Shown here piece after piece: positions 33,255 through 63,085 of a stretch of 64,000 nucleotides of DNA. The stretch is from positions 323,843,038 through 323,907,037 of the forward strand of contig OY992536.1 of NCBI GenBank assembly GCA_963921195.1. Direction: 5' to 3'. The first letter of the stretch is position 1, and each line of letters starts with the position of its first letter. The position numbers and the translations under genes are program-made. This DNA is from Pegoplata infirma (lineage: Eukaryota; Arthropoda; Insecta; Diptera; Anthomyiidae). The notes under the pieces were generated by a model. It was not told the origin of the DNA, did no database searches, and saw only the letters and a list, made by a program, of their open reading frames with translations.

Positions 33255-34116
33255 TTTATACCCTCCACTCTAGTGATAGAGGGTATATATAAGTTTGTCA
33301 TTCCGTTTGTAACACCTCGAAATATTGGTCTAGGACCCCATAAAGTATATATATTCATGATCCTCGATCGATTTTAAGACGATCTAGCGATGTCCGTCCG
33401 TCCGTCTGTCCGTCTGTCTGTATGTCTGTTGAAAACATGCTAACTTTTGAAAAACTTTACGAAGGCTCCTGAAGTTTGGCATATATGTTGGTCATTTACC
33501 TGGTCAGATTGGTTTTGCAATCCAGAGAAATCGGTACAGTGGTTCAAAAGTTATGAGCAAAAGACTGAATTTCGGCAAGGGTTTTTCGTGAATTTATGAT
33601 ATAAAAAACACTATAACTTCCGAAACACAATTCTAAAGATGCTAAAGGCATATATATTTGCCGTGCCCTTGGCCTCGTTCGTATTGAATTTCAGCCAAAT
33701 CGGTCCAGTTGTTTAAAAGTTATAAGCAAAACCGTGAACTTCAGATTAGTTTCACCTTAAATTCAAGTTGTTAAACAAGTCGTTAAACATGTTCTTAAAA
33801 CCTTGGTTAGCCACAAAAATATTTTACAACTTTTTTTTGTCACTCAAAAATATTTTTACACTAAAAAAAAAGAAAAATACACTCGAAAAAAATTGTACAA
33901 TCAAAGAAAGTTTACACTCATAAAAAAAATTTAGTAAATTATTTTTTTTTTTTTTTTCAAAAATTACCAAAAAAAAAGTTGTGTTACAAAATAAAATATT
34001 TCTAATTAAAAATGTTATTTTTTCACATTAGAAAATTTACTATAACTTAAAAAGGGCATTGCGGAGGGTATTCATAGATTCGTCCAAGTCGAATTTAATT
34101 TTTCCACTTGTTTTTA
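33255..34116 (+). mobile_element. Mini-me-like element, complete
   Basis: Begins TTATACCCTCCACTCTAGTG and ends GTCGAATTTAATTTTTCCAC then TTGTTTTT. It has AAGTATATATATTCATGAT and then a tract of mixed GTCC/GTCT units (about 33391-33429) broken by one GTAT. This copy is the closest short relative of the giant-array copy at 41512: both share the flank TCATGATCCTCGATCGATTT. Confidence 0.9.
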
Positions 34117-34184
34117 TTTTTAAATTAATAAAAATCGTAAGACATATTTTTTAATTTTTCAAAAATTAAAATTTTAAAGGAAAT

Positions 34185-34400
34185 TTTCCTAAAATTTAAA
34201 ACTTTGATCGAACTGCGCCAAATTTAATTGATATCCGTCTCAAGCATTATATAAGGGTCAAGGGAATAAAATTTTGAGTTTTTTTTTTTTTTAATTTCGT
34301 GAACCTAGGAAAAGAACCTCCATTTTTCCAAATTTTAAATAGCGATATCTCGAAAACCGTTCGACCAATTATAAAATTTGTTTGATATTCGTGTGTAACG
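34185..34400 (+). repeat. Dispersed repeat, copy 3 of 3
   Basis: AGGGTCAAGGGAATAAAATT, TTTCGTGAACCTAGGAAAAG and AAAACCGTTCGACCAATT follow the order seen in the copies at 28125 and 32285. Confidence 0.6.
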
Positions 34401-35653
34401 CATATATTTTTTTTTTTAATTTTCAAAAATCGTAAACCTTGATCGCCGAGAGTCACTAGCTCGTTTAATCCGATGGACTCCAAATTAAAGCACATAAGTT
34501 TTAGGTTCAAGGGAATAAAAATTTGATCAACCGTTTATAAATGCAGTTTTTTTTTTTTACAAAAAAATGCCTCTCTAATACACACACAGATTTTCCAAAT
34601 GTTCTGTTTGGGTTTTTTGTTCGTACTTCACATATGTGCATTTGAAAGCAACTAACTGCAAAGTTGATTAAATTCTTTAGGAGATAATCTGTGGAAATTC
34701 ATTTAAAGTTTTACTTTTTATTTCCAAATTCTGACATTTAATTTTTTTTTCAATGGAATGTAAGTGCAAATCAAATTCAAATAAAAATATAGAATAAATG
34801 TTAAAACTAAATGATTCATTAAGAGATTTGGAAAAGTCTTTTGCAATGCGTTTAAATATTGATGTAGGACATATTCATATTAATGACTTGTTGTAAAAAC
34901 TTGATAAAAAAAAATATTAGTTGGCCTCTTGATAAAGGTGCATTTGTAGATGTTATATGAAGTCTTGCTTAAACTTTGAGTAAAACTATTCAGATTATAA
35001 AAGTAATAATTTCAACATTGTTTCCTTTTGTCTATCACAAGTGGCACACTTTTGTCAAAACGTGCTAATTTATAGAGAGCTAACTATAAGCTCAATGAGA
35101 ATTGTGGTGTATTTTTGGTAGAGTGTTTTACGTCAGCATACAAAAAAATTATCCCAGACGAAAATTTCTAATACCTTTGAATTTTGCACATATGCTAGAA
35201 CAATTAAGTGAAAGTGCTATATTTGTTAGTACAGAATCTTATACCTCCTTATATTTGCATTTTATTTACTTCTCAGATTGCCCTCGTTTAATAGCATGAT
35301 ATTCGATGCAAGAGACAACCCTTGTTGTTGCCAAAAATTGTTTGAAAATACTCATATGAAAACTGTTAGCTTTTTATTAAGAAATTCGTTTTAACACAGT
35401 TAAGAAAATTTGTTAAAAGGTAAAACAACTTTAAAAAGACAACATTCATTTTCATTTAAGGAAATAATTGAATATAGTTTGTCGTTGCTGTTATATAAAT
35501 ATTTTAAACTTTATAAACCACTAGTTCAGACAGTTTCGTTTCTTTTAAATAAAATGCTTATTTTTCTTAAAAGAAAGTTATTTTTTAATTTCGAAATAAA
35601 ATAAGAAATTACTAAAGTAATTCTCTTTCTGATTTGAATATTTTTGAGTTCTG
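34401..35653. other. AT-rich stretch, no gene recognised
   Basis: Short frames only (for example 35102-35299 and 35410-35604). No domain or repeat end is supported. Confidence 0.5.
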
Positions 35654-36167
35654 CACAGAAAAAAATATGGAGGAAACAAATCACTTGTTTAATCACTTGC
35701 TTAAATTTAAAAACAAACATTGAGTATTTTTTTAATTTACGCAAATAAAAATTTACTTGAAAATTTTAAAACAATTTAAGTTAATAATTTAATAAAAATT
35801 TAATAGTATTTAAAATTTTTTTTTAACTCTCATAATTTTTTGAATTCTCGTTTAGTTTATAGTTTTTTGTGTATGTATATGAAAGTTTGTAATCGTCTTT
35901 ATAAAATTTTCCTATGCTTTTGAGACATAAATATATTTGGTAAAGTTTGAAAAAACAAGTTTTTTGTTTTTGTAAAAAAAATTTAAAACTTTTTTAAACT
36001 GTTTAAAAAAATAAATAGATAAATAAATTTTTTTTCAAACATTTAATAAATTTTTATTAAAAATTTACTCAATACTATTAAATCGTTTACTGGAGCAAAA
36101 TTGAGTAATTTTTTTTTTTCAATTGTATTAAAAATTTACTCAAATATTTTTTTTATTTTTTTCTGTG
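35654..36167. mobile_element. ACACAG-ended MITE, copy C
   Basis: Ends CACAGAAAAAAATATGG and TATTTTTTTCTGTG. It matches the 6577-7127 copy through AGGAAACAAAT, TTTTTTGAATTCTCGTTTAG and GTAATCGTCTTTATAAAATT. This copy is about 37 bp shorter, lacking part of the TTGAGTAAAT segment. Confidence 0.8.
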
Positions 36168-36348
36168 TGATGTTGTATTTTTGTAGGGCTATTCTAAAAT
36201 TTTATTATTATAATAAGTGCTATTCATTAGCACCGCAGAATTTTATTATAGATGCAAAAATTTTAACTCTGAAAAAAGCTTTATTAAGTTTTAGTTGTTC
36301 TAAAACAATTTAATTTGAATTTAGACAACAATAATTTTTTAAGCATAA

Positions 36349-36498
36349 AGCTGAATTCACAATGACGGAGTACTCTGTGCCAGAGAGTGGATTTTCTTCC
36401 TTTCTCTTTCGCACTTACACATTTTTAGTATGATGTCGTCTCTATTTTTAGAGATGGTACTCTGTAATACAGAGTACTCCGACATTGTGTCGGAGCCT
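36349..36498. mobile_element. 150-bp PIF/Harbinger-type MITE
   Basis: The ends AGCTGAATTCACAATGACGG and the mirror of CCGACATTGTGTCGGAGCCT are flanked by TAA at 36346-36348 and 36499-36501. CGGAGTACTCTG is mirrored by CAGAGTACTCCG. It abuts the next palindrome directly. Confidence 0.75.
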
Positions 36499-36501
36499 TA
36501 A

Positions 36502-37394
36502 TAGCTCTCACCCATCTTCAATCAAGTTTAGGTTGTTTAAAAATGGTGACAAAATCGGATAATGGGATTTAACTCGTCTTCATTTTGAATTTTAAAAATC
36601 GTTAACACGAAAATCCTAGCTGATCCTGTTTTCGAGTTATTGCTAAATAATTACACTGTTCGACAACAAAAATCTCCCAGTGAAATATCCAACTGATTCT
36701 TATAGATTTTGCTCTCCTGAATCCAAATCTGCCATCCAGTTTTATCTAGCACCTACCATTTTTGAGATATTCGTTCTTATTAAGTCAAAAAACCAATAGT
36801 TTCTTACTTTTGGTGGTGTACTGTTACAGATTCTTCCAAAAATAGGACTTTATTTCATATAAAATGGATCTTTTGATTTCAAAAATGCAACCCAAATTTT
36901 TCTATCATGTTCAGTTCTCGAGATATTCGCGTTTGAAAATTTTTCCACGCGAAAATCGCAAATGCGAATATCTCGAAAACGGAACATGCTAGAAAACTTT
37001 GGATTGCAGTTTTGGAATCAGAAGGTCCAATTTATATGAAATCAAGTCCTATTTGTTGGAAGCAACATAACAGGGGAGCCCCAAAAGTGCGAACAAATTG
37101 TTTTTTTTACTTTTTAACAGCGATTATCTCAAAAACGGTGCGTGCTAGAAAAAATTGGATGGCAGATTTCGATTCAGGAGAGCAAAGTCTATAAGACTCA
37201 GTTGAATATTTCACTGGGAAGTTTTTGTTGTCGAACAGTGTAATTATTTAGCAAAAACTCGAAAACAGGATCAGCTAGGATTTTCGTGTTAACGATTTTT
37301 AAAGCTCAAACTAAAGAGGAGTGAAATGCCATTACCCGTTTTTGTCACCATTTTAACACAAACTAAACTTGCTTGAAGAGGGGTGTGAGCTGTA
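36502..37394. mobile_element. Foldback element, about 430-bp arms
   Basis: AGCTCTCACCCATCTTCAAT on the left pairs with a right end whose mirror reads AGCTCACACCCCTCTTCAAG. ATTTTCGTGTTAACGATTTT near 37280 mirrors 36595. The loop near 36945 lies between AATATCTCGAAAAC and its mirror. Target duplication unclear. The open frame at 37012 is arm sequence. Confidence 0.8.
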
Positions 37395-37450
37395 TGGATA
37401 GGTGTTGGTTTTAATATTTTGTTTTTGGGCAGAGGTTCAATTCCCACCCA
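37391..37450 (+). ncRNA. Weak tRNA-like relic
   Basis: GTTCAATTC at 37435-37443 fits box B, and GGGCAGAGGTTCAATTCCCA would form a T-arm-like hairpin with CCC/GGG pairing. A box A-like TGGATAGGTGTTGG starts at 37395. The intervening DNA is T-rich and does not fold as an anticodon arm. It adjoins the end of a foldback. Confidence 0.25.
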
Positions 37451-38943
37451 TGTCTAACAAATATTTTTTTTTTTTGACAATTTTTTTTTTTTAATTTTCA
37501 AATTTTGCAATTTTCTTTCTTTTCTGTCTTTTTTCTTAGTTTTTTCTTTTTTATATTGGTCTGGGGGGAGGAATTTCTCCTTTTCCCAACCTTGTACCAT
37601 GGTCCTAACCGATTTACAAAATTTTTTACCATATTGATATTTTTAAATCAAAAAAAAAAATGTTAGCTCTTATAAATAAATTTATATTTACATATTAGTT
37701 CAAAACATTTATCATTTGTAAATCTGTTCATTTACAGTTTAAATTGTTTATTTTAACTCTTTTTTTTTAATTCATATGAACACATACATAATAAATTTCA
37801 TTTCTTTTTTTTTAAGTAGAAAAAGTAATTAAGGAATTGTTGAAGATAAATGAATCAGAGAAGAAATGATATTTATTTATTATAATTTTTGTTTTGACTT
37901 TTGTAAGTAATTTCATTTGAAAATTGCAGCGTTGTTGTATTAGGTGTAGGCAAAAATTTTGTATGTGAATATTAGGTTAATACGCGCGAAATTTGTTGGT
38001 TTTGATTTTTGAGCTACATTGCCCTTAAGGTCTTATATGTATTAAGTCTGATAGTTTTGTTTATTTTACTGATAGCGTATACGTTATAATAATTATAAAG
38101 ATTTATAACAATCATACGCCCAGATGGTAAGTTTGAATTTCAAATTGAATTGTCGCTACTTTCTATCATGTTTTAAAAAAAAATCCAAAGCTCTTAAACT
38201 TCCTCAAATTCAAATGTGACCTTTTCCATATAACGTGTTGAAAATTCATGGCCCGTACCAAAGAAAAATTAAAAGTCTATTTTAACAAATGTTTTATTTT
38301 AAATTTAAAATTTTCCAAACATTCTTTGGAAGTCAATTTTAAAAACAAAAACAATTTGTTTGGAAATAAAATTAAAAGTCGACTTTAATTTTAATTTTTT
38401 TCTTCTATGGTAAGGCTGGATGTTTTCGATTTCTTTTTACTTAAAATTACCATTTTTATAGCATTTTTGAATTCTGAAATCTGCCATAAATGCCAGCATT
38501 ATAAAATTTCATTGATATTACACAAATGTCAAGTTAGGTAATATTAAAGAAATTCCCATTTAATTGATTATTTTCTTATCTTTTAAATTGCAATTTGACA
38601 ATATCGTCGCAGTATTGTCAACAATATTAACCAGAAATTGAACAATGAAAATAAGGATTACACACTTTTACATACTTACATATAATAAAACAAAAATACA
38701 CAATCTTAAAAACACGTTTTGGTTACAGCAACATACATAAAAAGTAAATACATACAAGTTAAGAAGAATATGTTCTTAAAAATTTTTAACAAAACAAAAA
38801 AAAAATCTCGTAAAACAAAATTTCAAGACAATTTCACGACAAAGTTAGCTAAAATTTTACATGTGTGAAAACATAAAAAAAGCTCACACGCACACCACAG
38901 GTGAAACAAAAAAAATCCAAACACAAAAAGTATTTTACGCATT
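37451..38943. other. Long AT-rich stretch, no gene recognised
   Basis: Poly-T and poly-A tracts with no supported frame or repeat end. Confidence 0.5.
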
Positions 38944-40155
38944 TGGTGATTTTATACCCGGCAACCTACTGAAATAAAGGGCATTATTTGTTTGTTCTGA
39001 TGTATGTTGCACATTCTGAGGCAGATTTCGAAATAATGGTTCTGATAAAATAATGATTCTGGTGATCTTGAAATAATGGTTCTGGTTAGAAATTTTCGAA
39101 TCTAAGAACGTTACAAAGTGTACTTTGGTACATTTTCGATTTCCTGATATAAGTAATGGTTGTAAAAACTTGATTTTTGGAATATAAAATCCTTCATCGA
39201 AACAAGACATTCGAAAAAAAGACTTAGGAATTTTTTATACTAAGGCTACGTTCACACTACGAGAACTTACCATGGTAAGTTGAGATGATTTTGTGATTTT
39301 TCTATATGCTAGTATTTGAGATGATTTTGTAAATCACTATGTGATTTTGGTTATTGGAAAATCAGAGAGTGATTTTAAAATCATGCAAGTCTGTATACAG
39401 TATAATAGGGTTTAAAGGGGTAACAAATTGTTCTTTGGTACTTTTCGATTTGCTAAAATAAATATTGATAAGAAACAATTTTTCATAAAGAATCATAAGG
39501 GGGTATAAATTTAACGTAATGAAGTAGAACAGAAAACGGTATGTAATAGAACGTAAGAAACTTTTTCTCAAAATTTTTTTTACTCAAAATTTTTTTCACA
39601 ATTTTTTTTACTTAAAATATGCTTTTTACTCAAACTTATTTCATTCGAAACGTTTTTGTGACTGAATTTTTTTTTCTACTCAAAATATTTTCCACTGAAA
39701 ATTTTAAAAATTTTATAACATAAAATCAAAGTATTAAAAGCGTTTTAAGTTATAAAATTCTAAAAATATATATTTTTTTAAATTTAAACATAGAATTTTT
39801 GGGCGAAAACGAACCATAATGTGCCCGGTAGGGTGGCTGCGAAATTTCAACTTTAGATATTTACTCTTGCGGAATATTGTGCCACATGGTCTTAAGCTGA
39901 TTGATGTTGAGCATGCCCCTTTGAGGTCAAAGTTCACAAGGTAAAAAAAATTAAATATAATGAAAATAAAAATTAAAAAAACCATTAAAAAAGTTATTAT
40001 TCGTGCCACTCTAATGGTAATATTTATTTGGTAAAAAATATTCATGGAAAAAGAAGTCTCATTTAATGAATTCTGTAATTTGTTCCTATTAATATTTATG
40101 ATGGAGGTTATATGCGATTCGGCACAACCGAATTAAATATTCTTTCTTGAGTTTT
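38944..40155. mobile_element. Probable decayed relative of the 60387-62690 element
   Basis: The right end GATTCGGCACAACCGAATTA, with TTCTTTCTTGAG, matches the end of the 60387-62690 element (GATTCGGCACAGCCGAATAT, then TTCTTACTTG). Internally, GTACTTTGGTACATTTTCGA near 39120 and CTTTGGTACTTTTCGATTTG near 39432 resemble the repeated GTACTTTTGGTACTTTTTAT of that element. The left boundary (TTTATACCCGGC at about 38951) is a guess. Confidence 0.45.
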
Positions 40156-40447
40156 TGTTATAAAAACACAACAAAAGGACCCAAGTCAATCTTAACTTTA
40201 TGACAGTTAAAAAACGTGACAACTGTCAAATGATTTGCTCTTCTACTTGCACACATGTACAGTAGGGTGGAGCAAATTTTCCATTTTTTTGAATTCCGTA
40301 ATCATCGAGGTCGGAAAGGTTGTCTTTTATGATCAACATTAACATCCTTTTTTGACTTGAAAATCGGAAAATTCCGAACAAAATTTTAAACTACTATTTT
40401 TTTGTACCTTAAAATATTAGTAAATATTTGGGCATTACTGAGGGTGC
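40156..40447. other. Unassigned sequence
   Basis: CAGTAGGGTGGAGCAAATTTT at 40260 could be a lone TIR; its partner was not found. Confidence 0.45.
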
Positions 40448-41053
40448 TGTGGCTTACAAGGAAGGTCTTTCACAGGGCACCAGCCGATTGTCCTGAAACT
40501 TGCATATTGGAAAGAGGGGAGCAAAATAAGAGTTACCTGTTTTTTTTATAGCGGCCCAATCTCACATTTAGCTGGTCAAAGGTGAGGGGGAAAAACTGTT
40601 TTTTTTTTCGTTTTCTGAGGATTTTTCCCTTTTCTTCAAAAGAAACTATATGAACATTTTATACAGGTCGAAAGGTTTTTTGAAGACCCATCTAATGGTG
40701 CATCGGTCGTGCCCAAATTCGACTTCGTTAAGTTCGTTTTTGTCAAAAATGTATAATCGTTGGGGTAGTTAATATGGAGATGTATATACATACGTACGAC
40801 CGCCAAAATCATATAAAATAATCTCTATCAAAATTATGCTGACCCGTATTTTTTCGTTTGGCGAAATTCCTAATAGTTCGGCTTTTATACGGATTTTCCC
40901 GAAAGCCCTTAATTTTTCATAACCCTTTTTCAAATATGAGATGGGCAGTTAAGAAAAAACAGGTAACTCTTATTTTTCCCCCCTCATTCCCATATTAAAG
41001 TTTTAGGACAATCGGTGGGTGCCCTGTGAAAGACCTTCCTTGTTAGTGGTTAG
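40448..41053. mobile_element. Palindromic element related to 23180-23815
   Basis: AAGGAAGGTCTTTCACAGGG on the left is mirrored by CCCTGTGAAAGACCTTCCTT on the right. AAAATAAGAGTTACCTGTTTT pairs with its mirror near 40955. The central region shares several words with 23384-23670 (AGAAACTATATGA, CCTAATAGTTCGG, ATTTTCCCGAA). Target duplication not resolved. Confidence 0.75.
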
Positions 41054-41060
41054 CGCGGTC

Positions 41061-41511
41061 GATTCTCAGCTCAAGCAGAACAACATTTTTTTTTCAGATA
41101 TTTATTAGTTTCTACATATTTATAACTAATATCTATCGCAGCACCCTCCTTCGTTGAAAAACATCACTAAAATAATAAAATAATGGCTATTAAACCAGCT
41201 TCAAAAATAATTCGCCATGGCGCCAGATCAATAACAGATGGCGTGCATCAACTGTACTCAAAACTAATAACCCGCGCAATTACAGTGTTGCCATACAAAA
41301 GCCGTTTTATCTTTCAAATCTTTCATCTCTCTTCTATCCCCTTTCCCAAAAAAGCATCACTGTCAGGGCTGTCAGATATCCCGATTTCTCGCCAAACGTG
41401 GCGATTTTGAAATTGTTTGGCGTCGTGATTTTCAATTTGACGAAATGGCGATTTAAAAATTTATTGGCGATTTTCAAAAAAGTTGAAAATCTTTATCTTT
41501 TTTGTGATTTT
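41061..41511. other. Spacer with lone hAT-like ends
   Basis: ACAGTGTTGCCATACAAAAG at 41281 and CAGGGCTGTCAGATATCC at 41367 resemble hAT ends. TGGCGATTT repeats follow. No partner ends were found. The 75-residue frame at 41183 has no recognised domain. Confidence 0.45.
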
Positions 41512-41651
41512 TTATACCCTCCACTCTGGTGATAGAGGGTATATATAAGTTTGTCATTCCGTATGTAACACATTGAAATATTGGTTTAGGACCCCATAAA
41601 GTATATATATTCATGATCCTCGATCGATTTTAAGTCGATCTAGCGATGTCC

Positions 41652-59789
<18,138 letters not shown>

Positions 59790-59955
59790 TGAAATCACGT
59801 TTTTGGCAATACTACGAAACCGATTTAAACGCTTGGGGTACCAAAAGTTGCGTAATTTTCCGAGGCAAAAACTCATGTATTTTTTTTTTAAATCGGTTAA
59901 GTATTTTAAAAGTTATGAGCGAATTACTAAAAAACACATTTTTTTTTCAACATAA

Positions 59956-60386
59956 CCCTAAATTAACTCATATTTTGTGTGATACATTAGAAAAAAAACG
60001 GAAATGAAAAAAAAACTGAAAAAAAGGAAAAAAATCTTTACAAAAAATCTTTAAAATATGTAAAACAAAATCTAAATTTAATTAAAAAAAGTTCGTTAAG
60101 TATTAATAAAAAAATGAATAGTTATTTTTATATAGCATGTGTGTGTGTGTCCATTTTTTCCTTCGTCATATTAACGGGGTTGCCAGACTTTTTTTTTGGC
60201 TTTGTCGCCAAATCGGATGTAAAATATCGCCAAAATTCAATTTTGTTCAGATTTCTTAAAAAAAAAAAAAATATTTTCATTTAAAAAAATAAATTTTGTT
60301 AAATAATAAAAGACAGAAATAAACTTAATGGCAAAAATCGCCCAAATCCGGAAAATTTATATATATATTTATATATAAAAAGTAAC
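59956..60386. other. AT-rich spacer with a (GT)n tract
   Basis: A short (GT)n run near 60139, a lone hAT-like end GGGGTTGCCAGAC near 60176 and TATATATATTTATATATAAA at 60359. No gene is supported. Confidence 0.5.
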
Positions 60387-60438
60387 ATGACTGACTGACA
60401 TACTCATTCATCATCGCCCAGCCCAAACCGCTGAAGTT

Positions 60439-61300
60439 AGAGACTTGAAATTTGGAATGTAGTTTGACCTTCCGGAATAAAGATCCACTAAGGCTGGATT
60501 TTTGCCAATGTTGATTCTAAGGGGGTAAAAAGGGTAAAAAACTGTACTTTTGGTACTTTTTATATCTCCCGATATAATGGTCATAGAGACTTGAAATTTG
60601 GACTGTATGCTACCCTCCCGCAATATAGATCCACTATGGCTGGAGTTTAGCCAATGGTAAGGGGGTAAAAATGGTAAAAAACTGTACTTTTGGTACTTTT
60701 TAAATCTTCTGATATAATGATCATAGAGACTTGAAATTTGGACTGTATGTTCACCTCCCGGAATATAGATCCATTAAGGCTGGATTTTTGCCAGTGTTAA
60801 TTCTAAGGGGGTCAAAAGGGTAAAAAACTGTACTTTTGGTGCTTTTTATATCTCCTGAAATAATGGTCATAGAAACTTGAAATTTGGACAGTATGTTCAC
60901 ATCCTAGAATATAGATCCAGTACGGCTGGATTATTGCAAATGTTGGTTCTAAGAGGGTAAAAAGGGAAAAAATCTGTACTTTTGGCACCTTTTATATTTC
61001 CTTAAAAAATTGTCACATAGACTTGAAATTTGGACTGTATGTTCACCTCCCGGAATATAGAACCCCTAAGACTGGGTTTTTGCCAATGATTTTTCTAATA
61101 GGGTCAAAATATGTACTTTTGTTACATTTTATATTTCCTTACTAGAAAATGGAAATTTGCAATGTCGTTCACCTTCCGGAAAAAAGATTCACTAAGGCTC
61201 GGGTTTTGCCAATGTTGATTCTAATGAGGCAAAATGGGTAAAAAAGTACTTTTGATACTTTTTTTTATTTACTGAAATTTTATTCAAACTTGAAATTTAG
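60439..61300 (+). repeat. Tandem repeat, 130-156-bp unit, about 7 copies
   Basis: Copies start near 60439, 60595, 60725, 60871, 61018, 61148 and 61287 with the phrase AGACTTGAAATTTGGA. They include CCGGAATATAGATCCACTA, GGCTGGATTTTTGCCAATG and GGGTAAAAAACTGTACTTTT, followed by GGTACTTTTTATATC. Copies decay towards the right. The minus-strand frame at 60411 is fortuitous. Confidence 0.85.
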
Positions 61301-61363
61301 AATGTAGGATCCTGAAATAAAACATTCTGGAACAAGTACTTCCCGAAAATTCTGTACCGTTTT

Positions 61364-62547
61364 CAAAAAGTACCTTTTATAAAAAGTACCTTTTATAAAA
61401 GGTTCCTTTATAAAAAGCACCTTTTATAAAAAGTACCTTTTATAAAAAGTACCTTTTATAAAAAGTACCTTTTATAAAAAGTACCTTTTATAAAAAGTAC
61501 CTTTTATAAAAAGTACCTTTTATAAAAAGTACCTTTTATAAAAAGTACCTTTTATAAAAAGTACCTTTTATAAAAAGTACCTTTTATAAAAAGTACCTTT
61601 TATAAAAAGTACCTTTTATAAAAAGTACCTTTTATAAAAAGTACCTTTTATAAAAAGTACCTTTTATAAAAAGTACCTTTTATAAAAAGTACCTTTTATA
61701 AAAAGTACCTTTTATAAAAAGTACCTTTTATAAAAAGTACCTTTTATAAAAAGTACCTTTTATAAAAAGAACCTTTTATAAAAAGTACCTTTTATAAAAA
61801 GTACCTTTTATAAAAAAGTACCTTTTATAAAAAGTACCTTTTATAAAAAGTACCTTTTATAAAAAGTACCTTTTAAAAAAAGTACCTTTTATAAAAAGTA
61901 CCTTTTAAAAAAAGTACCTTTTATAAAAAGTACCTTTTATAAAAAGTACCTTTTATAAAAAGTGCTTTTTATAAAAAGTACCTTTTATAAAAAGTTCCTT
62001 TTATAAAAAGTACCTTTTATTAAAAGTACCTTTTTTAAAAAGTACCTTTTATAAAAAGTACCTTCTATAAAAAGTACCTATTATAAAAAGTACCTTCTAT
62101 AAAAAGTACCTTTTATAAAAAGTACCTTTTATAAAAAGTACTTTTATAAAAAGTACCTTTTATAAAAAGTACCTTTTATAAAAAGTACCTTTTATAAAAA
62201 GTACCTTTTATAAAAAGTACCTTTTATAAAAAGTACCTTTTATAAAAAGTACCTTTTATAAAAAGTACCTTTTATAAAAAGTACCATTTATAAAAAGTAC
62301 CTTTTATAAAAAGTACCTTTTATAAAAAGTACCTTTTATAAAAAGTACCTTTTATAAAAAGTACCTTTTATAAAAAGTACCTTTTATAAAAAGTACCTTT
62401 TATAAAAAGTACCTTTTATAAAAAGTACCTTTTATAAAAAGTACCTTTTATAAAAAGTACCTTATATAAAAAGTACCTTTTATAAAAAGTGCCTTTTATA
62501 AAAAGTACCTTTTATAAAAAGTACCTTCTATAAAAAGTACCTTTTAT
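61364..62547. repeat. Minisatellite, 16-bp unit ATAAAAAGTACCTTTT, about 74 copies
   Basis: 1,184 bp of head-to-tail ATAAAAAGTACCTTTT with few substitutions, mostly in the left margin and at 61880-62140, plus occasional single-base indels (61814, 62140). Each unit is nearly self-complementary around GTAC. The unit looks like the reverse complement of GGTACTTTTTAT in the adjacent longer repeat. Confidence 0.95.
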
Positions 62548-62787
62548 TACACTTTTACACTTTTTGGTACTTTTTTATTTCCTGAGGTATAAATAAAACA
62601 AACTTTTTTGTTTTTTAAATCATCACATTGGTGGAGGGTATTTAAAGATTCGGCACAGCCGAATATAGCATTCTTACTTGTTTTTTTTTTAATTTGTCGT
62701 TGTAATCAATACAGAATTATTTTTTATGAGACTTCGAGGGATTAGTGTATTTCTAAAATATTTTTTGACCATCTAGCTTGTGTTTTA

Positions 62788-63011
62788 CACAGTAAAAAAT
62801 GTTGGGATTATTTTAATACCGAGCTGGTGTGTGTATATATCAAAGACAAAAAATAATTAAATTTATTCCAATAAAGTACACTTTTAAATATTCATGGTGT
62901 AAAAACAATTCCCTATTTCGGAATCAACACTAAATTTAATTCCAAAGAAAATTGAATTTTATTCCAAAGTGGGTTTCAAGTCAAAAAAGCAAACCAAAAC
63001 TTTTTGCTGTG
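62788..63011. mobile_element. ACACAG-ended MITE, copy D
   Basis: Ends CACAGTAAAAAATGTTGGG and AAAACTTTTTGCTGTG. It contains repeated AATTCCAAAG and TTATTCCAAA words. The end motif is shared with 6577, 17186 and 35654, but the interior differs. Confidence 0.65.
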
Positions 63012-63085
63012 TAGTTATGGCCGCTTTACAATTTTAAAGATTCATGCACCTTATGTTACTATAAAAACAAGAGAATTAATAATAC

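Larger units (their letters stand above)
60387..62690. mobile_element. DINE-like element with internal tandem repeats
   Basis: The left part has ATGACTGACTGACATAC and the phrase CGCCCAGCCCAAACCGCTGA, comparable in layout to mini-me elements. The right end reads GGTGGAGGGTATTTAAAGAT, then CGGCACAGCCG, then TTCTTACTTG. The interior is two tandem arrays (60439-61300 and 61364-62547). The end sequence resembles that of 38944-40155. Confidence 0.65.

Noticed and set aside
41183..41410. 75-residue frame as a small gene
   Set aside because: It crosses two lone hAT-like ends and has no recognisable domain; more likely chance.
61364..62547. CRISPR-like array
   Set aside because: The units are head to tail with no unique spacers, and the setting is eukaryotic; it is a minisatellite.
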